Source of the DNA: Dyadobacter endophyticus
GTDB lineage: Bacteria; Bacteroidota; Bacteroidia; Cytophagales; Spirosomataceae
DNA length: 64,000 nt
Reading direction: 5' to 3'
NCBI RefSeq assembly: GCF_014641595.1
Contig: NZ_BMIA01000005.1
Location: 1-64,000 of the forward strand
Each line of letters starts with the position of its first letter. Position 1 is the first letter of the stretch. Shown in pieces: positions 51,653-59,701 of the stretch. The notes below the pieces were generated by a model. It did no database searches. It worked only from the letters and a program-made list of their open reading frames with translations, and was not told the DNA's origin. The translations under genes and the position numbers were made by a program.

Positions 51653-53260
51653 CTACTCCTTATGACTATCCACCACAATGCGCTCGTCGCGGTTCACCAA
51701 TTCCCATGCGGTATGGAATACCAGCTTCACGATCTCCGATTGCTTATCAAAGAGAATTTTCTCAACATCATCTCCCGGACGGTGGTAATCTTCATGAACG
51801 CCTGTAAAATAGAAAATTACCGGAACACCCGTTTTGGCAAAATTGTAATGGTCGGAACGGTAATAGAAGCGGTTGGGATCTTTCGGATCATTAAAAGTGT
51901 AGTCGAGCTTTAAGTTGACGTATTTCTTATTGGCCTCCTCACTTATCTCGTGCAGTTTTGAAGAAAGCTTGTCGGAACCGATCAGGTAAACGTATCTTGG
52001 ATCATTTTTATGCGCTTCGTCCACGCGACCGATCATATCGATATTCAAGTCGGCGATCGTATTTTTAAGAGGCAGCAGCGGATTTTCAGCGTAATATTCC
52101 GAACCAAAGAGTCCCTTTTCTTCACCGGTGACATTCAGGAAAAGAATGCTTCTTCTAGGTCCTTTACCCTCGGCTTTAGCTTTGCTGAATGCTTCCGCCA
52201 ATTCCAGCAACGACACTGTACCCGACCCGTCGTCGTCCGCGCCATTATTAATTTCTCCATTCTCCGAAATACCGATGTGATCCAAATGCGCACTGATAAC
52301 CAGCACCTCATCCTTCTTGTCGGTACCTTCCATGAATGCGGCCACATTTTCGGTATCGATCGTTTCACTCACGCGGCCGACTTTCAAGGAAACCGTGTTC
52401 GCGAAGTTTTCGAGGACAGGTTTACCCGACTTATCAATCTCGGATTTCAATTTCATAAGTTCTGCCACCGAAGTTCCCAGCATTTCTGCCGCCCTCTTCG
52501 CTGAAAACACAAACGCAGCAGTTCCCAAAGGGTTCTCCTGCACCGGTTTTAATGTGGGTGCACTGAATCTCCGGGCCATTACCGCACGCTGACGGATCTC
52601 CTTGTCCAGGTCCTCGCCGGTTTTGTCGGTAATAATGAAGACATACTTAGCACCTTTTTCCCTGGCCAGCTTAGCCTTTACCTGCCATGAAACCGGGCCG
52701 CTCCATTTGGTTTTCTCCGAATTGCCGCTGAGCAGGTATTTTCCACCCGGAGCTTTGGGTTCGCCATCGAATATTATCACGGATTGGCCTTTTACATTGA
52801 TACTGGCATAATCGCTATAACTTCCGTCTTCTATTCCATAACCTACCGACACGAGATCGGTACTGATCTCCTCAGGAACATCCAGCAATCCGTTTAGATA
52901 GAAGTCTTTATTGAATTCATACTTCTTGCCATGTGACTTTACATACACCTCTCCCCAGCTGCGTTTATAAAGCTTGTATTTTTGCAAATAGCTTTTCGAG
53001 CCGTCGGCATCGGTCGCAATGGGCTGCAATCCATATTGCTTATAGTACTTCGACACGTATTCCGCCGCCTTTTTCTGGCCCGGAGAACCGGTATCACGGC
53101 CTTCCAGGCTGTCGGAAGCGATAATCACGAGGTGCTTTTTGAGATCGGCCGGCGTTATGCCCGCCGCATATTTGGCTGCATCATCCTGCAGGCGCTCCTG
53201 TGCGAATGCCAAAGTATTGATAGAGAGGAGTAGCCCAGCCAGTATGTTCTTGTTCATCAT
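51653..53260 (-). CDS. Secreted M28-family aminopeptidase
   Basis: This 535-residue zinc peptidase has a signal peptide (ILAGLLLSINTLAFAQ). Residues about 130-310 form an inserted PA-like domain. The catalytic M28 core (about 325-520) shows all ligand motifs: SAHLDHIG, NNGADDDGSGT, LNVTGEEKGLFGSEYY, NIDMIGRVD and VHEDYHRPGDD. It probably releases N-terminal amino acids from peptides in the periplasm or outside the cell. It is transcribed toward the TraB gene with 63 bases between them. Confidence 0.94.
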   Translation of the reverse strand: MMNKNILAGLLLSINTLAFAQERLQDDAAKYAAGITPADLKKHLVIIASDSLEGRDTGSPGQKKAAEYVSKYYKQYGLQPIATDADGSKSYLQKYKLYKRSWGEVYVKSHGKKYEFNKDFYLNGLLDVPEEISTDLVSVGYGIEDGSYSDYASINVKGQSVIIFDGEPKAPGGKYLLSGNSEKTKWSGPVSWQVKAKLAREKGAKYVFIITDKTGEDLDKEIRQRAVMARRFSAPTLKPVQENPLGTAAFVFSAKRAAEMLGTSVAELMKLKSEIDKSGKPVLENFANTVSLKVGRVSETIDTENVAAFMEGTDKKDEVLVISAHLDHIGISENGEINNGADDDGSGTVSLLELAEAFSKAKAEGKGPRRSILFLNVTGEEKGLFGSEYYAENPLLPLKNTIADLNIDMIGRVDEAHKNDPRYVYLIGSDKLSSKLHEISEEANKKYVNLKLDYTFNDPKDPNRFYYRSDHYNFAKTGVPVIFYFTGVHEDYHRPGDDVEKILFDKQSEIVKLVFHTAWELVNRDERIVVDSHKE

Positions 53261-53342
53261 GTGGTTTAATGGTATTTCAATCCTTACAAATTAACGAAAC
53301 GGGAAAGCGAATGCAAAATAGACTGGTTACCCCAATTCTTCT

Positions 53343-53350
53343 TATCTTTG
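53343..53350 (+). promoter_or_regulatory. -7 element of the DUF4160/DUF2442 pair
   Basis: TATCTTTG matches TAnnTTTG and is 26 bases ahead of the DUF4160 start codon. Confidence 0.4.
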
Positions 53351-53375
53351 AATAACAAAACATGCACACTATACA

Positions 53376-53638
53376 ATGCCAGAAATCAGCCGCTTTTTCG
53401 GCATTATCATCAGAATGTACTTTGATGACCACAATCCCCCCCATTTTCATGCAGAGTTTCAGGAACACCGGGCGATCATCGACATTCAAAATCCAATGCT
53501 GCTGGACGGCTATCTCTCTCCAAAACAACTAAAACTGGTTCAGGCATGGGCATTAATCCACCAAAAGAGTTATTGGAAAACTTTATCAATCTGGGCAAGG
53601 ATTTTAAAAGCTATAACAAGATTGATCCACTTCAATAG
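53376..53638 (+). pseudogene. DUF4160 protein, frameshifted near the C-terminus
   Basis: The first 63 residues are a clear DUF4160 protein (MPEISRFFGIIIRMYFDDHN, PPHFHAEF, LVQAWALIHQ). At 53563-53566 the frame breaks: reading CAA followed by a shifted frame restores ELLENFINLGKDFKSYNKID and a stop at 53636-53638, the normal family end, 2 bases before the next gene. Adding one A to the AAAA run (CAA AAA GAG) mends it. As read, the protein runs on with unrelated sequence to 53708, overlapping the partner gene. It could be a true mutation, a phase-variable run or a sequencing error. Confidence 0.82.
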
Positions 53639-53640
53639 AC

Positions 53641-53910
53641 ATGCTTTACTACATCAAAAAAATCGTTACTATACAAGATTACGCAGTGACCTGCCTTTTC
53701 AACACTGACGAAGTAAGGACTGTGAACCTGAAAGCGATAATTGAGAAATACCGTAGGATAAATGACGGTCTGATTAGCCGATTGTCCGATGCGGATTATT
53801 TCAAATCCGTGAAGCTGGATTCCTACGGAACGCTGGTCTGGGATAATGGCGTCGATTTTGATCCTGACAACCTATACCGCATGTCTGAAAAGGAAATTGC
53901 ACCCTTTTAA
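53641..53910 (+). CDS. DUF2442 protein
   Basis: This 89-residue DUF2442 protein has VTCLFNTDEVRTVNLKAIIEKY near the N-terminus, DADYFKSVKLDSYGTLVWDNGVDFDPDNLY in the core and a short tail. DUF4160 and DUF2442 genes are commonly adjacent and have been proposed as toxin-antitoxin-like pairs. Here the two would be 2 bases apart were it not for the frameshift upstream. The biochemical role is unknown. Confidence 0.9.
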   Translation: MLYYIKKIVTIQDYAVTCLFNTDEVRTVNLKAIIEKYRRINDGLISRLSDADYFKSVKLDSYGTLVWDNGVDFDPDNLYRMSEKEIAPF

Positions 53911-54011
53911 TATTTTCTTTTCCTTTTTGCACTTCTTTTAGCTTAAAGGCTGTTTTTCACGGGATAACAATTATTTAATTGTAAAATACTGTTATTCAGA
54001 GGAAAAGTGCG

Positions 54012-54059
54012 TACATTTGCACCCTGTTTGGCCAAATTACATCCAGACAAAAGCCAAAC
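54012..54059 (+). promoter_or_regulatory. Promoter and 5' hairpin of typA
   Basis: TACATTTG (54012-54019) matches TAnnTTTG. The predicted start of transcription, about 54026, coincides with a hairpin pairing GTTTGGC (54026-54032) with GCCAAAC (54053-54059). The leader to the ATG is about 95 bases. Confidence 0.5.
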
Positions 54060-54121
54060 GGCTATTGCGCGTAGTTTTTACCAATTCGTAGCAACGCCGT
54101 AAACAACTGATCTATAAAACA

Positions 54122-55936
54122 ATGCAAGCCATTCGTAACATCGCAATTATTGCGCACGTTGACCACGGTAAAACGACTTTGGTCGACAAAATCATCCACG
54201 CGTCAAAGCTGTTTCGCGACAATCAGGAGTTCGACGACCTGATCCTCGACAACAACGATCTGGAACGTGAGCGTGGGATTACAATTGTTTCCAAGAACGT
54301 ATCGGTGCGTTACAAAGATGTGAAAATCAATGTAATTGATACACCAGGTCACGCAGACTTCGGTGGTGAAGTGGAACGCGTACTTAAAATGGCGGATGGC
54401 GTATTGTTGCTGGTCGATGCATTTGAAGGCCCGATGCCGCAAACCCGTTTCGTATTGGGCAAAGCCATCGATTTAGGGCTGAAACCGATCGTGGTTGTAA
54501 ATAAAGTAGACAAAGAAAACTGCCGCCCGGAAGAAGTTCAGGAAAACGTTTTTGATTTGATGTTCAACCTGGGCGCTACCGAAGACCAATTGGACTTCGT
54601 TACCGTTTATGGTTCTTCAAAACAAGGATGGATGGGCCCGGATTGGCAGCACCCAACTGATAACATTACCTATTTGCTGGATACGATCATCGAATCCATT
54701 CCTGCGCCGGTGATCGACGAAGGTACATTGCAAATGCAAATCACTTCTCTCGACTATAACGCATTCGTTGGCCGTATCGCCATCGGTCGTGTGAAAAGAG
54801 GAACAATCAAAGAAGGGTCTACATTGTCGCTTTGCAAAGCCGACGGTGTGATTAAGAAAGTGAAAGTAAAAGAACTTCAGACATTTGAAGGACTTGGCCG
54901 CGTGAAAGTGGCGGAAGTTTCAGCAGGTGATATTTGCGCAGTAACGGGTATTGAAGATTTCGAAATTGGTGATACAATCGCTGATCTCGAAAATCCTGAG
55001 CCGATCGCTCGTATTGCCGTGGATGAGCCTACTATGAACATGCTTTTCACGATCAACAACTCTCCATTCTTCGGTAAGGAAGGCAAATTTGTTACATCAC
55101 GCCACCTTCGTGACCGTTTGATGAAAGAAACTGAAAAGAACCTTGCACTTCGCGTAGAGGCTACGGATACTGAAGATAAATTCCTTGTTTTCGGACGTGG
55201 TATCCTTCACTTGTCGGTATTGATCGAAACCATGCGTCGCGAAGGTTACGAATTGCAATTAGGCCAGCCACAGGTTCTTTTCAAAGAAGATGAAAACGGC
55301 GAGCGTCTGGAACCGATCGAGACATTGGTGGTAGACGTTCCGGAAGCAACTGCGGGTAAGGTGATCGAATTAGCGACACAACGTAAAGGCGAATTGCTGA
55401 TCATGGAACCGAAAGGAGATTTGCAGCACCTTGAATTCCTCATTCCTTCAAGAGGTTTGATCGGACTTCGTTCGAACGTGTTGACTTCCACCCAAGGAGA
55501 GGCCGTAATGACGCACCGCTTTAAAGAGTTCGGTACATTCCGCGGACCAATCCCGGGACGTATCAGTGGTTCTATCATCTCAAAAAATACAGGACCTGCC
55601 ACGGGTTACACCATCGATAAATTGCAGGACCGCGGACGTTTCTTTGTGGAGCCGGGGGATGAAATTTATGGTGGACAGGTTATCGGAGAGCACAACCGCC
55701 CGAACGATATCGTTGTAAACTTGCAGGAAGCGAAAAAACTGACCAACATGCGTGCTTCCGGTACGGACGATGGCCTGCGTATCGCACCGAAAATCAACTT
55801 CTCTCTGGAAGAATCCATGGAATACATCCAGAAAGACGAATACCTTGAAGTAACGCCTACCAGCATGCGTATGCGGAAAATATACCTGGACGAGAACGAG
55901 CGCAAGCGCTACGCGTCCAAAATGGAAATGGCTTAA
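54122..55936 (+). CDS. typA: Translational GTPase TypA/BipA
   Basis: This 604-residue ribosome-associated GTPase is related to EF-G. The G domain has G1 AHVDHGKTTLV (residues 11-21), switch RERGITI, G3 DTPGHADFGGEV and G4 NKVD. It is followed by the beta-barrel domain II, alpha/beta domains and the TypA-specific C-terminal domain (about 485-604). It helps 50S assembly and growth under stress or cold. The length is standard. A strong terminator follows. Confidence 0.97.
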   Translation: MQAIRNIAIIAHVDHGKTTLVDKIIHASKLFRDNQEFDDLILDNNDLERERGITIVSKNVSVRYKDVKINVIDTPGHADFGGEVERVLKMADGVLLLVDAFEGPMPQTRFVLGKAIDLGLKPIVVVNKVDKENCRPEEVQENVFDLMFNLGATEDQLDFVTVYGSSKQGWMGPDWQHPTDNITYLLDTIIESIPAPVIDEGTLQMQITSLDYNAFVGRIAIGRVKRGTIKEGSTLSLCKADGVIKKVKVKELQTFEGLGRVKVAEVSAGDICAVTGIEDFEIGDTIADLENPEPIARIAVDEPTMNMLFTINNSPFFGKEGKFVTSRHLRDRLMKETEKNLALRVEATDTEDKFLVFGRGILHLSVLIETMRREGYELQLGQPQVLFKEDENGERLEPIETLVVDVPEATAGKVIELATQRKGELLIMEPKGDLQHLEFLIPSRGLIGLRSNVLTSTQGEAVMTHRFKEFGTFRGPIPGRISGSIISKNTGPATGYTIDKLQDRGRFFVEPGDEIYGGQVIGEHNRPNDIVVNLQEAKKLTNMRASGTDDGLRIAPKINFSLEESMEYIQKDEYLEVTPTSMRMRKIYLDENERKRYASKMEMA

Positions 55937-55961
55937 TCCAAGCCCGATATTCCAAACCCGA

Positions 55962-55997
55962 AAAGGAGGCAATTATTTGCCTCCTTTTTTTATTTTT
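55962..55997 (+). terminator. Terminator after typA
   Basis: AAAGGAGGCAA pairs with TTGCCTCCTTT around a short loop, followed by TTTTATTTTTT. Confidence 0.93.
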
Positions 55998-56229
55998 TCT
56001 GCATTTCAATATTTACCCCGATCCAACCAGAAAATTTGGGATTCCTGCCAAAACCTGTGGTATAATTTTAATGTTTGTTACTCCCGTGGAACATTCTATG
56101 CCGGTATTATTTTATTACTATTTCAAGAAAAATTAGTTTTTTGTTTTTAAAGTAACAAATAACGTAGTTTGTATAACCAACTTAGCACATTTGAGCTAAC
56201 CATTTCAATATCAACAATTTAAATATCAA

Positions 56230-57507
56230 ATGATGTCTTACATAGAACCGGCTCCGATTAAGGATAAGGACAATCCGTTGGAGTCAATGATGCAGCGATT
56301 TGATAAGGCCGTCGACCTCCTCGGAATATCAGAAGAAATGTATTATATCCTCAAAGTACCCCGCAAACAGGTAACAGTGGGGCTGCCGGTGACCATGGAC
56401 TCCGGTGAGATCCGGACCTTCGAAGGTTACCGCGTAATCCACTCCACCATTCTCGGCCCCAGCAAAGGCGGTATCCGGTTTGATCCCGATGTGAACCTGG
56501 ACGAAGTGCGCGCACTCGCGGCCTGGATGACCTGGAAATGTGCCGTGGTCGATATTCCTTATGGCGGAGCCAAAGGCGGCGTCGCCTGCAACCCGCGCGA
56601 AATGTCGGCCGGTGAAATCGAACGCCTCATGCGCGCATACACGACGGCATTACTGGACGTTTTCGGGCCCGACCAGGATATTCCCGCACCGGATATGGGC
56701 ACAGGCCCGCGCGAAATGGCATGGCTCATGGATGAGTATTCCAAATCAAAAGGCATGACGATCCCAGCCGTGGTAACCGGCAAACCGCTCGTACTCGGTG
56801 GCTCACTGGGGCGCACCGAAGCCACAGGCCGCGGCGTAATGGTATCCGCATTGGCGGGCATGGAAAAGCTGCGTATTAACCCTTACCGTGCCACGGCGGC
56901 GGTTCAGGGCTTTGGTAATGTCGGTTCACATGCGGCCCTGCTCCTGCGCGAGCGTGGTACGGCCATTCACGCGATCAGCGATATTTCGGGCGCATATTAT
57001 AATGATAAGGGAATCGATGTGGCCGACGCCGTTGCTTACCGCGACGCCAACAAGGGTTCATTAGAAGGTTATACCAAAGCCGAGCTCATTTCCGGCGACG
57101 ACCTTTTCACTTTGCCTGTCGACGTGCTGGTACCGGCTGCGAAAGAGGATGTAATTACCCGCAAAAATGTATCCAGCATTCAGGCACGGATGATTGTCGA
57201 AGGTGCCAACGGCCCTACCTCCGCCAAAGCCGACGATATTATTAATGAAAAGGGCATTATGGTGGTGCCCGACATTCTTGCGAATGCTGGCGGCGTTACA
57301 GTTTCCTATTTTGAATGGGTACAAAACCGGATCGGCTATAAATGGACGCTCGAACGCATCAATCGCCGTACCGACCGTATTATGAAGGACGCATTCGACA
57401 AAGTGTACGAAACGTCCCTGAAATACAAAGTGTCACTCCGGATTGCGGCGTACATTGTGGCGATAGATAAGGTCGCGAGCACATATAAGTACCGCGGGGG
57501 ATTTTAA
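56230..57507 (+). CDS. Glu/Leu/Phe/Val-family dehydrogenase (glutamate dehydrogenase)
   Basis: This 425-residue enzyme has the length of hexameric NAD- or NADP-glutamate dehydrogenases. Substrate-domain motifs are PSKGGIRFDPDVNLDEVRALA and the catalytic Lys in VDIPYGGAKGGVACNP. The nucleotide domain has AAVQGFGNVGSHAALLL and VPAAKEDVI. The C-terminal NAGGVTVSYFEWVQN is characteristic of the family. It interconverts glutamate and 2-oxoglutarate plus ammonia. Cofactor preference is not certain by eye. A Met codon one residue in (56233) is an equally good start. Confidence 0.93.
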   Translation: MMSYIEPAPIKDKDNPLESMMQRFDKAVDLLGISEEMYYILKVPRKQVTVGLPVTMDSGEIRTFEGYRVIHSTILGPSKGGIRFDPDVNLDEVRALAAWMTWKCAVVDIPYGGAKGGVACNPREMSAGEIERLMRAYTTALLDVFGPDQDIPAPDMGTGPREMAWLMDEYSKSKGMTIPAVVTGKPLVLGGSLGRTEATGRGVMVSALAGMEKLRINPYRATAAVQGFGNVGSHAALLLRERGTAIHAISDISGAYYNDKGIDVADAVAYRDANKGSLEGYTKAELISGDDLFTLPVDVLVPAAKEDVITRKNVSSIQARMIVEGANGPTSAKADDIINEKGIMVVPDILANAGGVTVSYFEWVQNRIGYKWTLERINRRTDRIMKDAFDKVYETSLKYKVSLRIAAYIVAIDKVASTYKYRGGF

Positions 57508-57553
57508 AAGGTCAGGAAAGGTCATGTGTTGTTTGGCGATACACCTTGGTCGC

Positions 57554-57570
57554 TTAACAATTTCTTAACA
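57554..57570 (+). promoter_or_regulatory. TTAACA direct repeat upstream of the histidine kinase
   Basis: TTAACA (57554-57559) and TTAACA (57565-57570) are spaced 11 bases start to start, the geometry of the B. subtilis PhoP box. The downstream gene is a PhoR-like kinase. Whether a Bacteroidota PhoB would use this site is unknown. Confidence 0.35.
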
Positions 57571-57644
57571 AGCCACTTCGGAGGTGAAACCGAATCTAAA
57601 ACGGTTCCAAAGTGTTAACTTTAAGGCTAAATTTCAACTGATTC

Positions 57645-57678
57645 GCCGGATGCGGGAGAATATATTCCCGCATCCGGC
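57645..57678 (+). other. Perfect 13-bp hairpin in the leader of the histidine kinase gene
   Basis: GCCGGATGCGGGA (57645-57657) pairs perfectly with TCCCGCATCCGGC (57666-57678) across an 8-base AT loop, ending 15 bases before the start codon. There is no T tract on either strand, so it does not look like an ordinary terminator. Confidence 0.75.
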
Positions 57679-57693
57679 AAGCTTTAAAGTACG

Positions 57694-58785
57694 ATGTCGC
57701 TAAGTCCCCGTTTCATTGCCGTCATTCTGGCGTTCCTGATATCCCTCATTACCACCACATTTCTAGCATTTGTGGATGGCGTTTCGAAGGGGATGCTCTT
57801 CGTTTCGGCTATTTCTTCCTTTATTTCCTCGTTTTTCCTCGTGCTTTACGCCGTCGATATTCTTGTTTTCCGCGAGGTGAACAAAATGTACCGCACGATC
57901 CATAAGTTAAAAATGAGGGATTTCAATATGGCCCCGCGCAAGAAGCTCATCAGAGAATCCAACCCACTCAAGACGATCAACGATGAGATTTTTGTTTATG
58001 TAACCAAAAAACAAAAGGAGATCGATGAGCTGAAAAAGCTGGAACTGTTCCGCCGGGAGTTCCTTGCCGACGTTTCGCACGAGTTCAAAACACCGATATT
58101 TGCCGCACAGGGCTTTATCCACACGCTCCTCGACGGCGCCATGGATGACGAAAAAGTCCGCGAACGTTTTTTACGCAAAGCCGCCAATAACCTCGACAGC
58201 CTCGACGTGCTAGTGAAGGATCTCCTCGTTCTTTCGCAGATGGAAACCGGAGATATCAAAATGAATATCATCCCCACAGATCTCCGCAAGCTTACCCTCG
58301 GTATTTTTAGCCGGCTCGAACACATTGCCAAAAACCGCAACGTGTCATTGAAAGTCAAACCGGACGACATGCCGGAAGTCTGGATCAAGGCCGACGCCGA
58401 CCGGATGGAACAGGTGATGCTCAACCTGATTGAAAACGCCATCAAATATGGCCATGATAACGGCAAAGTGATTGTTCATTTCAGCGAGAGCAAAAAGTAC
58501 ATCGAAGTGGAGGTAAAGGACAATGGCCCCGGCATCCCGCACGAGCATTTGAACCGCATTTTCGAACGTTTTTACCGAATCGATAAGAGCCGGAGCAAAG
58601 AAATCGGCGGTACGGGTTTGGGACTTGCCATTGTAAAACATATATTGAATGCCCACGACACCAAAATCGCCGTCATGTCGAAGCCGGAAAAGGGTACGAC
58701 GTTTTCATTCAAGCTCGAAAAAGCGTACCACCAGCAATTGCCGGAGGCAAAAACGGACGATGTCGTCAATCAATTGAATCCTTAA
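57694..58785 (+). CDS. PhoR-like sensor histidine kinase
   Basis: This 363-residue membrane kinase has two N-terminal membrane helices (about 6-26 and 33-55) with almost no periplasmic loop and a short coiled linker, without a clear PAS or HAMP domain. The H-box is FLADVSHEFKTPI with His129. The ATPase boxes are NLIENAIKYG, VKDNGPGIP, FERFYRID and GGTGLGLAIVKHI. Minimal sensors of this sort are typical of PhoR-type kinases that read a partner protein. No response regulator is adjacent on either side, so its partner is encoded elsewhere. Confidence 0.93.
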   Translation: MSLSPRFIAVILAFLISLITTTFLAFVDGVSKGMLFVSAISSFISSFFLVLYAVDILVFREVNKMYRTIHKLKMRDFNMAPRKKLIRESNPLKTINDEIFVYVTKKQKEIDELKKLELFRREFLADVSHEFKTPIFAAQGFIHTLLDGAMDDEKVRERFLRKAANNLDSLDVLVKDLLVLSQMETGDIKMNIIPTDLRKLTLGIFSRLEHIAKNRNVSLKVKPDDMPEVWIKADADRMEQVMLNLIENAIKYGHDNGKVIVHFSESKKYIEVEVKDNGPGIPHEHLNRIFERFYRIDKSRSKEIGGTGLGLAIVKHILNAHDTKIAVMSKPEKGTTFSFKLEKAYHQQLPEAKTDDVVNQLNP

Positions 58786-58815
58786 ATCAATTTCTAACAC
58801 CATAAACCATTATCC

Positions 58816-59115
58816 ATGTTTATCCACAATGTATTCTTCTGGTTGAAGGAGAAGGACAACGAAGAAGCAAGACAAGCCCTGCTCGCCGGCATCAAATCAC
58901 TCGAAGCGATCGAATCCATTGAAACGGCCTATATCGGCCCGCCTGCTGCCACCCGCCGTCCGGTTATCGACGCCACCTATGATTTCGCGGAGATCCTGAT
59001 TTTCGCAGACGAGGCTGCGCATGACGTATACCAGGTGCATCCATTGCACAAAAAATTCATCGAAGATTGCGCGCATCTTTGGGAGCGGGTACTGATCTAC
59101 GACGTAGAAGCATAG
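58816..59115 (+). CDS. Dabb (stress-responsive alpha/beta barrel) protein
   Basis: This 99-residue single-domain protein starts MFIHNVFFWLKEKDNEEARQ, the Dabb opening strand with His-Asn-Val and the helix that follows. It continues with IETAYIGPPAATRRPVIDATYDFAEILIFADEAAHDVYQVHPLHKKFIED, the family's core. Such proteins form small dimeric barrels; their role is mostly unknown. It lies 30 bases after the histidine kinase gene and is probably co-transcribed. Confidence 0.9.
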   Translation: MFIHNVFFWLKEKDNEEARQALLAGIKSLEAIESIETAYIGPPAATRRPVIDATYDFAEILIFADEAAHDVYQVHPLHKKFIEDCAHLWERVLIYDVEA

Positions 59116-59123
59116 CCTAATAT

Positions 59124-59234
59124 TTGTTAACAAGTTATCCACACACCAAATGTGTATAACTTGTTAACAACCTCTAAAATACTACATTTCCAGCCGGTTA
59201 AGCTACATTTAAGCATTGTTAACAATGTGGATAA
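59124..59234. other. DnaA-box cluster, candidate replication origin
   Basis: Three DnaA boxes occur in 111 bases: TTATCCACA at 59135-59143 (plus), and on the minus strand TTATACACA (59151-59159) and TTATCCACA (59226-59234). All fit TTATNCACA. Each is flanked at 0-1 base by the palindrome TTGTTAACAA (59124-59133, 59161-59170, 59216-59225). The first two box-plus-decamer units form a 20-base inverted repeat with one mismatch around CACCAAA. The region is gene-free from 59116 to 59321. oriC is the leading reading; a DnaA-titration or DnaA-regulated site is the alternative. Confidence 0.55.
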
Positions 59235-59321
59235 CTCTTCAAAAGCACTGGCAACTCCCCTCTAACGGCACTATTAGGCCGTCCAATTCGTTCTAGAAAC
59301 AGTACAAAACGAACTAGAACT

Positions 59322-59618
59322 GTGAAAACAAACAGAATTTTGCTGTCGGTCGTCATGACGTTGGTCGCAGCTATATCGATTTCATCCTGTACCTACCGCT
59401 CTTATGATCCGGGCTATGATTACGGCTACCGGCATAGTTACAGGTATTACAATGCACCACCACCACCGCGTGTTGTGGTAGTAAAACCGGTGCCGCGACG
59501 CATTATCTATGCCGACCGCCACAGTTACCGCCGGCACGACAACCGGGTTTACCGCAAACAATATCGCCGGAACGACCATTATGGAAACAACGGCCGTCAT
59601 CGCGGATCCAGACGATAA
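59322..59618 (+). CDS. Small Tyr/Arg/His-rich lipoprotein
   Basis: This 98-residue protein starts at GTG. A lipoprotein signal peptide ends in ISISSC (residues 18-23). The mature part is low complexity: tyrosine-rich (YDYGYRHSYRYYNA), a PPPP stretch, then Arg/His/Asn-rich repeats (RRHDNRVYRKQYRRNDHYG). It resembles basic tyrosine-rich envelope proteins common in Bacteroidota, but no function can be assigned. Its own terminator follows. Confidence 0.78.
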   Translation: MKTNRILLSVVMTLVAAISISSCTYRSYDPGYDYGYRHSYRYYNAPPPPRVVVVKPVPRRIIYADRHSYRRHDNRVYRKQYRRNDHYGNNGRHRGSRR

Positions 59619-59636
59619 TTGAAATACCTTTAGATA

Positions 59637-59692
59637 AAAAAAGGCCTGATACTGTGCACAAAGCCACTTTTATCTGGCCTTTTCTTTTTATT
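59637..59692 (+). terminator. Terminator after the Tyr/Arg-rich gene
   Basis: AAAAGGCC-t-GATA pairs with TATC-t-GGCCTTTT across a 19-base loop, followed by CTTTTTATTTT. Because it ends just before 59702, it also argues that the next gene starts there and not upstream. Confidence 0.7.
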
Positions 59693-59701
59693 TTGCGTTT
59701 T

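Noticed and set aside
53561..53567. Programmed -1 frameshift site in DUF4160
   Set aside because: CCAAAAG is not a canonical slippery heptamer and no stimulatory stem follows; a one-base loss in an A run is simpler, although not disproved.
53376..53708. Extended 110-residue reading of the DUF4160 gene as the true product
   Set aside because: The last 47 residues have no family resemblance and overlap the DUF2442 gene, while a shifted frame restores the standard C-terminus and stop.
59124..59170. Large inverted repeat as a terminator for the Dabb gene
   Set aside because: There is no T tract on either side, and both arms contain DnaA boxes and TTGTTAACAA, which a terminator would not need.
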